DNA from: Geosiphon pyriformis
Taxonomy: Eukaryota > Glomeromycota > Glomeromycetes > Archaeosporales > Geosiphonaceae
Reading direction: 5' to 3'
Assembly (NCBI GenBank): GCA_016748015.1
Contig: JAAOMT010000718.1
Coordinates: 297,738 to 361,737 of the forward strand
DNA: 64,000 bases
The position numbers were made by a program, and so were the translations under genes. Below, piece after piece: positions 34,009 to 45,740 of this stretch; positions within the stretch are counted from its first letter, which is position 1; every line of letters starts with the position of its first letter. The notes under the pieces were generated by a model. That model saw only the letters and a program-made list of their open reading frames with translations, had not been told where the DNA came from and searched no databases.

Positions 34009-37000
34009 TCATTCCAGTTTGGAAAGTTGCCACTTGCAACATTAGAGAAATAAACAATCCTACAAAACAGAATAATATCATTTGTTAGCATAAGGATATG
34101 AGCAATTTAATTTCTATTTTTATGGAATCCAAACTGAAGGGGAAAATTTGTCTGTGGATTGCTAATAAGTTTGATGGTGTTTGGGTCTTTACTTCTGATT
34201 TGGAATCTGGTTATCTGGGTGCTGGTATTGTTGTCATCATGGATTCTTCTTTGGCAAGACATGTAAGCAGGATTTTAGAAATGCTTGGTTAGCTCTTTTC
34301 CATTAAATTACTTTTTAAAAATAAGATTTCTGTGTCAATTTTGGGGCTTTATACTGGTGCTTCTTTAACAGTTTGGTTTTCTCAGGCTGATAAGATCAAC
34401 TCTTTATTGTAAAGGCTGCAAATAAATCCTCTTTTATTATTCTCAGTGGTGATTTCAATAAAGATGGCTCTCATAAGTGTATAAGTTTCAAAAAATGTGT
34501 TGATTTAGAACTGGTAAATTCTTTGGTTAGTAGCTTGGCTGTTAAGATGCCCACATAGGCAAACTCTAGAGATATTATGAAGACAATTGATTTCATGTTT
34601 GTTTTCCTGAATCTGGTAAATGCAATAGTGCATAAAGAGGTTTTGGGGATCAGTGAGTATTTTGACATGGATCACAAAGCTGTTTCCATGTCTGTAAATC
34701 TTGGTAGTCTTTTGGGCACACAGTTGTCCTTTCTTTGCAAATAGGTGAACAGAGATTAGTAGAAGTTCAATTTTAAGAATGCTGATGAAAATAAGTGGAA
34801 TAATTTTAAGGATGTCATGTTGGCCAATGTAGCAATGTTCTCAAATGAGTTCACTACAGCTTCAAGATTCTCAGATTTAGATATAATATGGAATGTTATT
34901 CATAAGGTTATGACTTTCTTGGCTAATAAAATATTCAAAAAAAAAATGGTTTAAAGACTTTGATTACATCTTCTCCAAAAAGTCTTCAAGGTTTTATAGA
35001 TTAGAACTTTTGGTTTCAAAGATTGTTAGGGCTTTTCATGGAAATGATATTGATAGTTTTGTTTCTTTTATGGGGTGCTGGTATTTTTTGAACAATACTA
35101 AGACTTTGGTTATTTGTAATTTAGTGGATTCTGGTGTAACTTTTAATTGTGTTTGTTTTGTTCTTTTTGGTACTAGAAAATCTTATTGTGCTTTGAAGCT
35201 GGTGGAATCTCTGAGGGCTAAAGAAGCAAACATCAGATCTGCTATAGACAAAAGAATGGAGAGCTTCGAAATAAATAAAAGTTATTCTATCAAAAATGTG
35301 TTGGAGTGCCTATTTTGCAAAGTGGTGCTTGACCATTTGGTTGTTAATGACAAGCTGGTTCTGAAGCCTGGTTTGGTTAAGTCTAGGGTAGATACAATTA
35401 TGGAAGATTGGACTTGGAAGTGTTAAACAGTCTCTGATGTTTCTGGTAATTGGTGTCATCAGTATCAGCCTCTGGGATATGTTTTTAATAGAGCTTTTTC
35501 TGGTGTAATATGTTCAATTAAATTTGATGAATTTTTTGGAGTGGTATCTAATCTGCCTGATGACAAGGCTGTTGGTTTCTCAAATATCTTGAATGAGCTT
35601 TGAAAGCATTGTGATAAATTTATTTTGGATATGCTTTTGGTGCTTCTGAATTTTTGTTTGTTTGGTAAATCTGTGTCTGGTTCTTAGAAAGAGGCTTGGG
35701 TCTCAATGATTTCCAAGCCATATAAGTGGAAAAGTGTTCTGACAAATATTTGCCCTATTGCATTAATTGAAACAGCTTACAAAATTCTTTTTAAGATTCT
35801 TTCTAACAGAATCTCCCCTGCTTGTAGTACTTTTAATGTTCTTCATGGAGACAATTTTTTGGTTTTAAAGAGTACAACTACTCAGTCTCCTATTTTTGCA
35901 ATTGGGTTGGTCATTGAGGATGCTTTGGAAAAAAACTGGGAGCTCTGGCTAGTTTTGTAGAACATGCAGAAAGTGTATGATTCAGTTGACTGGAAATATC
36001 TTGAGAAAAGTTTGATCAGAATTAAAATGTATAACAAATTCATTTAATTTTTTGTAATATTCATAGGAATTGTACCAACCGAGTTATGATAGATTTTGGT
36101 TTAACAGATAGTTATCGTGTGCATGATGGTTTGGACCAAGGAAAGATTTTTTTTCTTCTTCTATGGCATATATTTTATGATCCTCTGTTGTGTGAAGTCA
36201 AATGGCAGAAAAGTGTATGTGAGTACAAGATCAATTCTCATTTTATTTCTAAAGGTAGTTGCACTAAATTTCAGGCTGGAATTTTTTCTTTATTTACTAC
36301 TGGCACTTTCATTGATGATACAATTTGGGTTGGTAGCAGTCAGAATACTATTCAACACATTCTTAATGTTGCTAGTGAATTTTTCCAAATTAATGACATT
36401 TCTATTAATAATGAAAAGACAGTGGCCATCCCTATTAATAGCAGAATCAGCAATCTTTCTTTCTTTATTAGTGGTTCGTCCATCTTTATTGCCAAAAAAG
36501 GAGAATCTCATTGGTATTTAGGTATTTTTTTTTCAATTGAGGATCTTTCAAAGTCTAGTTTGGCTAAGATGCACTCAGATATTCATTTTTTCACCAATCT
36601 GGTTCTGAAGAAAGCTGTGTTAGATAAACAGTTCTTATATTTAATGTCAACAGTTTTTCATCCTATTGTCAACTATAGAATTCAGTTTAGTTTTGTTCCT
36701 GTTGATATGTACAACAAGTGGGATGCTCTGATTTGTAAAGGCTTGAAACTTAAATCTGGTCTGTTACTCAATTTTTCTGGTAATACCATTCATCACTCTT
36801 TCTTTTATGGTTTGAAGTTCTTTTTGCAAGTTCAATCTAAGAGTAAAATTGCTTTACTTGTTAGCTTTGTGAATTCTAATGGAGTTTTGGGTTACTTGTT
36901 TTCTCACCCATCTTATGACTTGCAAGTTTGGTGTTGGTGTCCAGTTTATCCATTGGTCTTTCCTGTTTGTACTCATATCTGTGTTTTTAATAACTTTCTG

Positions 37001-38449
37001 GCAGACATGATTCATATTCTTCTTGATTGTAATTTGTCTCTGAGTGGCTTTATGGCCAGTTTTTTTTGGTTTTATGGTGGGATGCCCATGTCTGCTGTTC
37101 TGAGTGAATCAAAGTTTATCAAATTTCTCTCTTCCCTTTAACAATATAGTATTGCCTTTATAGATTAACTTTGTGATCATCATGGTGCTGTTTTTGATTG
37201 GTACATCTTTAAATAGTGAAAGAGATTGGACTCTCATGGCTTTGTTTCAAAGTAGTTCAAGCTGCCTGCTGCATTTCTCAATAATGCAACTTTTTCTCTG
37301 GCTCATTTCTTGGCTTTGTGTGATGTTAGTCCTTTGAACATTCTTGAGTCTAGTGATTTTGTGTCTGTTTGTAATTGTTTTTTACATGTTGATACTGGTG
37401 TTTTATCTGTGTACATGAATGGATCTTTAAAAAACTTGGGCACAGTCAGCTGTAAGACTGGTGCTGCCACTTTTTTTAAGGACATTGGTTTGGGTTTGGG
37501 TGTTGGTGTGTTGGGTTTGATGTTTTCTACTCTGGCAGAATTGCAGACTATTGTATTGGCTCTGAAGTGCATTCTCTTATCTAGTACTATTTATTTGTTT
37601 TTAGATAGTCAATTTGCTTTGGATGCTTACAAGTTGGAACTGGGTCTAGTATGTTCTGACTTTTGTAATTAGTGTTGGGTTAAGTGTTAACATATTGTTA
37701 ATGTTATTTGCAGTAAAAATTTGAAAGTTAGTTGGCACAAGGTAAAGGGTCACTTTGGTGTTTTGGGAAATGAGCATGTCGATGTGATTGCTGGTGCTGC
37801 TTTTTTTTGGGTTGGTGTCTTTCTTTTTACTTGAATAAGCACTTTATTGTGGCTAATGATAGTATAGTTTCTGGCAATTCTAGACACTTTGTTCACAATA
37901 TCTTTTGTTCTATTTGTCATGCACATTGGGAGATTGGTTTTGGTTCTAAGTTTTTGGAGAATGATTTGCTTTCTAAGATTGACTGAGTCTGCTCCTTATT
38001 GGTGTGGCATCCTGATTTGTACATAACTACTGGCTTTACCAGCTGGCCCTTGGCTAATACACACACTTACTTCATAAAAGCTTTGCATTATTACCTATCT
38101 GTTGCTGTTTGGAAGCATCTTTATAGTAGACTTTATTCCAGTGTGTTGTGTTTATTTTGTGGTAATGTGGAGGTGTTAGATCATGTATTCTCTTGTAGGG
38201 TTAATGAGTCTGCTTGCCATTAATTATTGGATTCTTACATGAATTCCTGGAGAGCACTTTCTGGCTCTACTCATGCTTCTTCATGTGTAATGCAGCTGTT
38301 GTCATCCTGTGCTTCTGATTTCTCTGTGTCTACAGCTCTCTTCAAGAGTTTTGTTTTTGATAGTTGATTCTGCAAGGCTGTTTTCATTTTCCGTGATCCC
38401 AAGTTGGCTGGTATAGAGATTGTTAAATTTGTGTGCTCTCTCAGTATGG
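34005..38449 (+). pseudogene. ORF2 of LINE D (continues after element F)
   Basis: Endonuclease: WKVATCNIREINN, MESKLKGK with the acidic metal ligand, SGYLGAGIVVIMDSSLARHV and SGDFNKDGSHK. RT: RSAIDKRMESFEINKS linker, ANICPIALIETAYKILFKIL-like segment, and the catalytic FIDDTIWVGSS in the long open stretch 36086-37141. RNase H: VYMNGSLKNLG, AELQTIVLALKC and LFLDSQFALDAYK. The zinc motif CLFCGNVEVLDHVFSC is at about 38150. At least three frameshifts and many stops make it non-functional. Confidence 0.88.
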
Positions 38450-38703
38450 TGTTACAAATGATTATTTGAGGTCTCAAATCAAATAACAAATCTGTAACTT
38501 GGTGCTCAGTATTTATTCTGATGGCTGATGATAATAGTATTGGTATGTTGTCTTTATATGAAGGTTTTGATTGAGAGTTCTTTGTATAATAGACAGAGAT
38601 TCAATGATAAAGTAGTTGGTTGGTGAGTGGTGTTCTCAATTTCTGTCTTCAGCTTGATGGTCAGTTTATTCTGGCAGTCATGTCCTTTTGGTAAGCTATT
38701 CAT
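38450..38703 (-). repeat. 3' LTR of element F, distal fragment (left of E)
   Basis: TGTTACAAATGATTATTTGA at the left edge matches the start of the right-hand F LTR (57606). The match continues through the segment ending CTTTTGGTAAGCTAT, where E begins. The counterpart in the right LTR is 57606-57856. Confidence 0.92.
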
Positions 38704-39663
38704 TGTTACCGAAGGTTTTTGGTCTCTTTTCTTGAATGTTGTAAATGTTTGTTGGTTGCAAATTCATGTTTTCTAGAAGTAGTTAAACCTCCAATAACTG
38801 AATTTATCTTCAAATTATAGAAGATAATTTGAACTTGCTGGGCTTATAAGTGGAATGGCCAATTCTTTGCCAGTTACTTTATGTAGTTATGTTGTAATAA
38901 ACGTTAACTCTTTCCCAGGAATTGCTCATCTGGAAACTCACTAAAAATGTGTAGTTACTTTGCTGTGAAAGTCAACTCTTCTACAGAAATTTTGTCTGTA
39001 GGCTACTCTAATGATTATAATAAGAAAATAAAAGAAAAGTAAAAGAAATTGAATTCTGTCAAGGGAAACATTTTCTATCCAGGCCTGGAGTCACTAATAG
39101 TTTACTGAAATTGGTAGCTAATCAATTTCAAAACGTTTGTTGGGTTTTGGAGATTTTTCAAGTGCAATAATTAAAAAATTTGGTTTTTTAAATTATTTGG
39201 TATTTATTTCTTTTTGTGTGTGTAGGAATGGTTCTAAGTAATAAATCTAAAGTAAGATACATTTTTTTGAAGAAAAAAGCTCTTCTTTTATACAACTTGT
39301 TGTAGTACTAATCTATGAACTTGTACTTTTTCTCTTTGCTCAAATTTTGGCAAACTAAAGATACATTTTAATGGACTACAAGTTATTTTGCTGAACTACT
39401 AATTAATTTGGGTAAACTATTCATAATTTCGGTAAATTTCTATAAATTTCAGCAAATTTCTGAATGTTACAAAGTTCAGAGTATTGTGTAATTTGATCAT
39501 TCTACTTTTTGTTATACTAATTAGATTATTTAATTGAATCGTGATATGTAATAATTGATTAAATAATAAATGATAATTTGAAATGATATTAATATACTAA
39601 TTAATTATAAGAATTATAAGAGTAATTTCATGCTAATTAATAGCTAAAATTCTACTGGTAACA
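38704..39663 (-). repeat. 3' LTR (left-hand) of element E
   Basis: 960 bp with perfect tips TGTTACC...GGTAACA. Its partner is 47610-48610 and a solo copy is at 26451-27422. The last 20 bp on the ORF3 side encode the C-terminus of ORF3. Confidence 0.95.
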
Positions 39664-40351
39664 TAATCTCCTCCTCAAGACTGAGCTCTGTTGAAGTCCA
39701 AGCACTATCTGTGATATTAAGATAGTGATCCAAAATAATTGAAGTAATCTGGTTAGAAAATTGTCGAAATTTCAGTTCTGTGAGTTTGCCAATGTATTGG
39801 ACTTTTATTGATTGCAGTATTGGATTTTGTAGAATATTTTCACAAGTATTAAACAAATCATAGAGTTTAAAAGCTGCTCTAAGTTTGTAGCAAGTGTTTG
39901 TTAGTCCAGCTGCTGTTTTGAATTCATTATGAATTTGTTTTTGTATAGCTTCAGGAGTGAGATTTGTTGTTTTAAGTTCCAGTTTTCGTTCATAAAGTGT
40001 CTTTCCAATGTGAAAGTATTTATAGATAAGAATGTGTTCATTGTTCTGTTTATTGAAAAGTAGTAGAAGTTTTTATTGCATTGTAGTATTTGGTGGAATG
40101 TCAATAGGGGCAATTAAAAAATTTTCTTCCAGTGCTTGCTTCAAAAGTCTTGGTAACCTATTTTCAGAGTGACTTCTTGTTTTTCTTCTATAGAGGTGAT
40201 AGTTCTGTAAATAATTTACTACTGGGGCTGTGGTTTCTTTCTGAATGTAATTAATTTGACTTCTATTAATCGTTATGGATAAATCAGGAAGTGTTTTCAA
40301 GGCTAATATTAACTTTTGGGATATTTGTTGAATATTTTGGGGAATAATCAT
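39644..40351 (-). pseudogene. ORF3 of element E: unknown protein after integrase
   Basis: An ATG at 40351 (MIIPQNIQQISQKLILALKT) opens a 235-codon frame with one internal TAA at 40073. It ends LPVEF inside the LTR. The N-terminal part (LSITINRSQINYIQ) resembles A (MEITINQQTIQYKS) and F (MEIIINNQTICYRN). The C-terminal part has diverged strongly. It is basic, helical in appearance, and lacks signal peptide, membrane span or catalytic motif. Its function is unknown. A shared position in A, E and F supports it as an accessory gene. Confidence 0.68.
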
Positions 40352-40497
40352 GATAAAATTGACTAATTATGAAAAGAGAGAATAAAGAAAATTATTTTTG
40401 GATATGGGGTTTTTATTTGTTTTTGGGTTTGGATGTTTTTTGTAATTATTTACTATTTTTTTGTTTTTGTGTTTTTATTAAAAAATTATTGTAAAAT

Positions 40498-41673
40498 TTA
40501 AGTGTTCAAGTTTGGTTGTTGTTTTATTATAATTATTGGTTCTAAATTTCGGGGAATATCTTCAGGATTAATTAAAGGGAAATGTGTACCAATTTGTGGA
40601 ATTAATGGTTCAGGATTGTTTCTGAAATGATAGTGTTTCAATCTGTCTCCATGTGCAACTTTTGCTAATATTTTGTTATCAAGTCTTAACTTGTATGATC
40701 CATTGCCTAGAATTTCGTGAATATAAAATGGTCCATCCCATTTATGTTCAAATTTTCCACTCCATTGTTTTTCAGCCTTAGTTCTGTGTAAGAGAACTTT
40801 ATTTCCAACTTTAAATTCGTTGGTTATGGGTGGTAATTTGTTGTCATGTCTTTTTTTTTGTTGAGCTTGGAACTGTTCAATATGAGTTGCTGCTATTCTT
40901 TTTTTTCCTTCTAGTGTACTAAGAAGAGTGTAGGCCCTTTTTTGGAGTGTTTTTTGAAAGTTTTCTTCATTAATTGGTTGGACAGAGTATGTTTCTACTG
41001 TAAAATTAATTGGTAATATTGCTGTCCTTCTATAAATAAAGTCAAATGGTGTGTGTTTTGTAGTATTTTGTTTTAGTGTTCTGTATGCTAATAACACTGA
41101 TGGAATAAAGATATCCCATTTCTGCTCAAAATCTGTTGAGACTTTGGCCAACAATTCACACAATATTCTGTTGAAATGTTCTATAAGTCCATTTGTTTGA
41201 GGGTGATAAGGTGATGATAGAGGTCTTTTGACATTGAATCGTTCACAAATTTCTTGTATCAAGTTGTTTACAAAATGTGTTCCTTGATCAAATAAAAATT
41301 CAATTGGACATCCATGTCTACAAATAATGTCTTCATAGATGAAATTTGCTACTGATTTTGCATCTGCTCTTTGGATGGCTCTAGCTTCAGGCCATTTGGT
41401 AAGATAATCTACTGCTACTGCAATATAGCAATTTCCTTGGGTTGTGATAGGTAATGGTCTGACTAAATCAATTCTAACTCTGTCAAATGGTTGTCCAACT
41501 TTGATTAGATTTAAAGGTTCTGTGGGGTGAGTTCCTCCACTTTTTTGACAACTATCACAAGATTCTATATATTGTTGAATGTTTTTTTGCATGTAAGGCC
41601 AAAAATAATGTTCAAGAGTTCTTTGAATTGTTTCATTTCTTCCCAAGTGTGCTGAAAACGGATCTGTGTGCAT
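40498..41673 (-). CDS. Integrase segment of element E (open, 391 codons)
   Basis: This is the longest intact retroelement frame in the window, from an ATG at 41673, although in the element it would be part of Gag-Pol. The zinc region is represented by HLGRNETIQRTLEHYFW and ESCDSCQKSGGT. The catalytic residues are present: D in RIDLVRPL, D in EFLFDQGTHFVNN, and E in QTNGLIEHFNR. The C-terminus has KVLLHRTKAEKQWSGKFEHK followed by WDGPFYIHEILGNGSYKLR, a GPY/F-type end. Its frame differs from that of RNase H upstream; the linker 41750-42035 holds the shift and stops. Confidence 0.88.
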   Translation of the reverse strand: MHTDPFSAHLGRNETIQRTLEHYFWPYMQKNIQQYIESCDSCQKSGGTHPTEPLNLIKVGQPFDRVRIDLVRPLPITTQGNCYIAVAVDYLTKWPEARAIQRADAKSVANFIYEDIICRHGCPIEFLFDQGTHFVNNLIQEICERFNVKRPLSSPYHPQTNGLIEHFNRILCELLAKVSTDFEQKWDIFIPSVLLAYRTLKQNTTKHTPFDFIYRRTAILPINFTVETYSVQPINEENFQKTLQKRAYTLLSTLEGKKRIAATHIEQFQAQQKKRHDNKLPPITNEFKVGNKVLLHRTKAEKQWSGKFEHKWDGPFYIHEILGNGSYKLRLDNKILAKVAHGDRLKHYHFRNNPEPLIPQIGTHFPLINPEDIPRNLEPIIIIKQQPNLNT

Positions 41674-42038
41674 GTTATATAAAATTGTTTCTTTTTCATT
41701 TTCCTGTACTAATCTAAGTGGTTGGTTTGGGTTTTTACAATTTTTGTAATAGATTTTGTTGTGGTGTATAAAATATTGTTTGGATTGGTGTTATAATCGA
41801 TGTTTTTCACTTGGAGACCAATTTTCTGGCATGGTGAGAGTCTCCAAATAGTTTTTGATGTTGTTGTAGTTTTCTAAATTCATTGTTGTTGATTTTGTTG
41901 TTTGTTCTGCTGTTAAGTTTGTTGGTGTTGATATTGATATTAATATTGTCTCATCCTTGAGAGGCTGTTAACATTAGTGTGTATTTTTCTTAGTTTGTGA
42001 TGTACAATATATTTGTAGTCTGCTAAGAAGTCATTCCA
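41674..42038 (-). other. RNase H-integrase linker of element E
   Basis: Stop-rich stretch that joins the RNase H frame to the integrase frame. It corresponds to the end of RNase H and the start of the integrase HHCC region. No separate gene. Confidence 0.55.
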
Positions 42039-43373
42039 TCAAGACTGTTTGGCATTTTGTTCAGTTTTCTTTTTATTGAGCCATTTAAGACCAATATTGT
42101 TAATTATGATGTTAAATTCTTTTCCATTCTTCAGATATTGTTGAAAATATTTAAGAGCCCAGATGACTGCGGCAGCTTCTAATTCAGTTGAGCCGTATTT
42201 TAGTTCTGTTGGTTTGAGTGTTCTACTAGCATAAACAATGACTTGTTCTTGTCCATTTTCATCCAATTGTAATAAGATGGCACCAAATACTATGTGTGAA
42301 GCATCAGTGGCTAATTGGAACTGTTTGTTGAAATCTGGGTAAGCAAGAACTGGGGCTGTTGTCAATTTTGTTTTGAGAGTTTCAAAAGCTTTTTGTTGTT
42401 TTTCAGTTTATTTGTATGGCACGTTTTTGTTGATAAGATAATTGAGTGGTTTGGCAATTTCTGAGAATCTTTTTATGAATTTTCAATAATAAGAGACTAA
42501 TCCTATAAATCCTCATAGTTCTGTGGTATTTCTGGGAGTTTGAAAGTTTTTGACAGCACTAATTGTTCCTGGATTTGGTTTGACTCCATCTTTATTAACT
42601 ATGTGTCCAAGAAAGATCAAGCTTGTTTTTCCAAAGTGACATTTTTCAATGTTTAACTTCAATCCTGCTTTCTGTAATCATTGAAAAACTTCTTGCAGGT
42701 GAATAAGATAAGTCTCGAAGCTTGGTGAGTATACATTAGTGTTATCAAGATAGACAACTACTAATTGCCACAAGAGCTCTTTATATACAACATCCATGAG
42801 TTGCTGAAATGTTGCTGGTGTATTGCAGAGTCCAAAAGACATAACATTGAACTCATAGTTTCCTCCTTGGGTGGTAAATGCTGTTTTGGGTTGGTCTTTT
42901 GGGTCCATTTTGACTTGCCAGTATCCACTTTTCAAGTCTAAAGTTGAGAAGAACTTGGCTTTTTCTAGAGCATCTAGCATGTCATCAATTCTTGGAAGAG
43001 GGTAGACATCTCCAATTGTAACACTGTTCAATTGGCGATAGTCAACACAAAATCTGATTTTTCCATTTTTCTTTTTGACAAAGACTACTGGTAAGGCCCA
43101 AGGACTTCTTGATAGTTGAATCAATCCGTTATTGAGCATTCTCTGGACTTCTTCTCTGATGAATTAGTGGCTGGCAGGTGGCACTCTGTAAGCTTGCTGA
43201 TGTTTTGGTGGAGTATTTCCTGTATGGATTTGATGTTGAACCATATCTGTTTTTCCCAGGTCATTGTTGTCTTTTGCAAATATATTTGCAAATTCAGCTA
43301 TCAATTGTTTCAATTGTCTTTGTTGTTGAGGTTTTAAGGGACCCATGTTGATTCGAGAAAGTTTTTCTTTCAA
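42039..43373 (-). pseudogene. Reverse transcriptase-RNase H of element E
   Basis: RT: FVKKKNGKIRFCVDYRQLNS, FSTLDLKSGYWQVKMDP, MSFGLCNTPATFQQLMDVVY, and the catalytic box YLDNTNVY with Asn in place of the second Asp. RNase H: FQLATDASHIVFGAILLQ, VIYASRTLKPTELKYGSTEL and FNIIINNIGLKWL, the last with the third aspartate replaced. Stops at about 43167, 42675 and 42400. The open RT segment of 153 codons (42678-43139) is well preserved. Confidence 0.9.
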
Positions 43374-44300
43374 AAAGTGGTAGTTTTCAGTAGTGGAAAT
43401 GATATTTGGATTTGGGAGTAGAGTGTGCCTTACAATTTCGATAAAATTAGAGACAATTTGAGAGTTTTCATCTTGAAAAATATTGCTGTGTATGATTCCA
43501 ATCTCTAATTTGTTTAATAAGACAATAAAGTAATTATTGGGGTTGTAGAATATAACTCAAAATTTTTTCATTCCTTTGGGAATATAAACATTTGGAATTG
43601 AGATTTCATGTTTCAAACAGATTTGTTCATTAAATTCAAAGATTTGTTGTGTAGTGGTGGGTTTTAAGCAAATGTAAATTTCGTGATATTCTCCAAAAGG
43701 TGAAATGGTAATTGGCTGGGGAAGTTAAAGAATCTGGTGAGATTCATTTTGTGTATTAAGAGCTATGTTTACTGGAACTGTAAATCATCCAGTTAAACCA
43801 AAACCTTGAGTTCCTCTTTCACTTTTTCCCAATTGTTCTCTGTTGTTAACTGATTGTAGACCTGAAATATTGATTAAGGGTAGGTAAATTGCTTGAGTAA
43901 TTTTTTCAGCATGTTCAATCTTGAATGATTTGTTTGTTTCATTCTGCAACATGATGGTAATGTCTCCAGTGTATCCTGCATCTATAACTCCTTTTCTAAT
44001 ATTGATTCTTTTGCTTGCCAATAATGATCTGGAGGCAATTTGAACCATTGCTCCAAGTGAAATTTCAAAAATAATTTTGAGATTGATTTTTGTCAAAAAC
44101 TTTGGTTGGATAACCAAAGTATCTTTTCCTAGGTATCTTAGATCATATCTAGCATCAATTTCGTGTGCTTTTTCTGGTCTGATTCCTTGGCCATGGTTGT
44201 TAAAATATTTAAGTTGTAAAGGTAGTTGCTTTTCAAAGAGATAGATGGAGGTGGTTGGTAGTTTTTCTACTAGTTCAGATACTTCCAATTTGATTTCATT
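43374..44300 (-). pseudogene. dUTPase domain and tether of element E
   Basis: The dUTPase is open for 167 codons (44288-43785). Motif 1 is DARYDLRYLG, motif 2 ASRSLLASKR, motif 3 GVIDAGYTGDITIML with the catalytic Asp, motif 4 NETNKSFKIEHAEKITQAIY, and motif 5 ERGTQGFGLTG. The tether follows in the same frame with several stops (43380-43780). The sequence is quite distinct from the dUTPase of A/B/F, so the domain has been in the lineage for a long time. Confidence 0.88.
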
Positions 44301-45125
44301 TTCATCATTCTCCTTTGGCAGGAGAATGTTAAGAGCATAGCATTCTGGACATTATTTGTTATCACAAGGCATGATGCATTCTTTACACAATTAAATGTTC
44401 ATTTGCTCTAATTGTTGAATTTAAGCTTCTTGAGTCAGGTATGTGTGGCTTGCAATTTGGTGGTAGGTTTTTATTTCATCTTCATAATCAAATCCAGCTA
44501 ATTCTATGGTATACTCAATGTATTCAGCTTTTTTCATTTGGCAGACATTTTCTTGGGTGGCTCCATTGATTAATGCCATTGCTAGGTCAAAAATTATTTC
44601 AGCATCATAAGGGTAGTGGTAAAGTTTATTGAGGGCACTGTTGTATGCTACATCAAATGATGTTCTTCTTCTGACTTTTTTCGAAATTGATAGAGCATAT
44701 TGACAAGTCTGATCACATACTCTTCCTCTCATTGCTACATCAATCCAATTACATTCTTCTGGTAGCATTTCTCTACAAATAAGGCAAGGAGTTTTGTTCT
44801 ATTTTCCACTTCTCTTTGGGGATCCAGATCATTCTCTATGATATGCCTTGCAGAAGTAGCAAGTGCGAGTTTCATATTCCTTTTCTGGGGAAATACAGGC
44901 TCTCATAGATAAAAGCTTCTTTTTACAATTTTTGTATTTTAGTGAAATGTATGGTGGTTCTTTTTGTGGTTCTGGTGTAGAATACTGAACCTTTTTTCAT
45001 CTTCTTGTTTCCTCAAAAATTTCTTGTTCTGTTTCTTCAGCCCAATTGGATGTTGATCCAAGAGCCATATAAGTTTCAATAATTGGTGTTTCCTTCTCTT
45101 CCTCAAATTCAAATACTGGAGCTTT
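44301..45125 (-). pseudogene. Cysteine-rich domain of element E
   Basis: In frame with protease and dUTPase. Cysteine pairs are in CYFCKAYHRE, TPCLICREMLPEECNW, a helical stretch with SALNKLYHYPYDAEIIFDLA, and LCKECIMPCDNK-x-CPEC just before dUTPase. The spacing of the last four pairs matches B (LCNHCLIPCDFQFCDNC). The segment 44421-44768 is open for 115 codons. Function unknown; zinc binding is inferred from the CxxC pairs. Confidence 0.7.
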
Positions 45126-45740
45126 TTCTGATCATTTGTTGAAAGTACCACAAGTAGCAGATACTATAGTGTGTTGTTCTTGGTATGAGATTTTTAGTTT
45201 TTGAGTTTCCCAATCTAAGTTCACATTGGCTTTAAGAAGCCAATCATTTCTGACCAGAACTTGGTATTGGGGTGCATCCATGACTAACACTTTGACTGGA
45301 ATGGTGATTCCATCAATGGTGAATGAGAAATTGTTAATTTCTTCTACTGGTGTCTTCTTCATACCATCTGCTGTAACAATTACAGTTTGGGCTGGTCTGT
45401 CAACAGTTCTTTGAAGCTGCTGCATTAACTGGTAAGTGATAATACTTCTAGCTGATCTACTGTTTAGAATTAATCAAATGGGTTTTCCTTCTACTGTAGC
45501 TTCAGTGTACATAGCAGTAATAGCTTTTTGTTCATTAGCTGCTGCATTACTAAGCAAGAATGGTGATTCATTTGCTTCAAATTTGAATGGAAATATATCT
45601 GAAAGGTTGGCATTTTGAGCAATTTGAGCTGATGGAATGGTATGGTTGGAAGAGTTTGTTCTTGGTACTGCAACTTCATCTTCAGAAAGTGCAGTTTGTT
45701 GAAAATTCGATTCTTCAGTCATTGTTAAATAACTGGGTTG
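45126..45740 (-). pseudogene. Aspartic protease of element E
   Basis: The upstream segment FPFKFEANESPFLL and ITAMYTEATVEGKPI leads into LILNSRSARSIITYQLMQQL. The catalytic DSGSAG has become NSRSAR through G-to-A changes. It is followed by IDGITIPVKVLVMDAPQYQV and NDWLLKANVNLDW. A TGA interrupts just before the active site. The fold is certain, the enzyme is dead. Confidence 0.88.

Larger units (their letters stand above)
32150..38449 (+). mobile_element. LINE-type retrotransposon D, 5' part (split by element F)
   Basis: Same family as C, reading rightward. ORF1 and ORF2 are recognisable along their whole length but carry many stops and several frameshifts. At 38449 the coding sequence for the ORF2 C-terminus is interrupted by the LTR of F. 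It resumes at 58423 after the right LTR of F, with the direct repeat ATGG at both edges (38446-38449 and 58423-58426). The 5' boundary in the AT-rich island is approximate. Confidence 0.9.

Noticed and set aside
41674-42038. Programmed frameshift between RNase H and integrase
   Set aside because: The frame offset differs between elements B, E and F, and no shared slippery site was seen.
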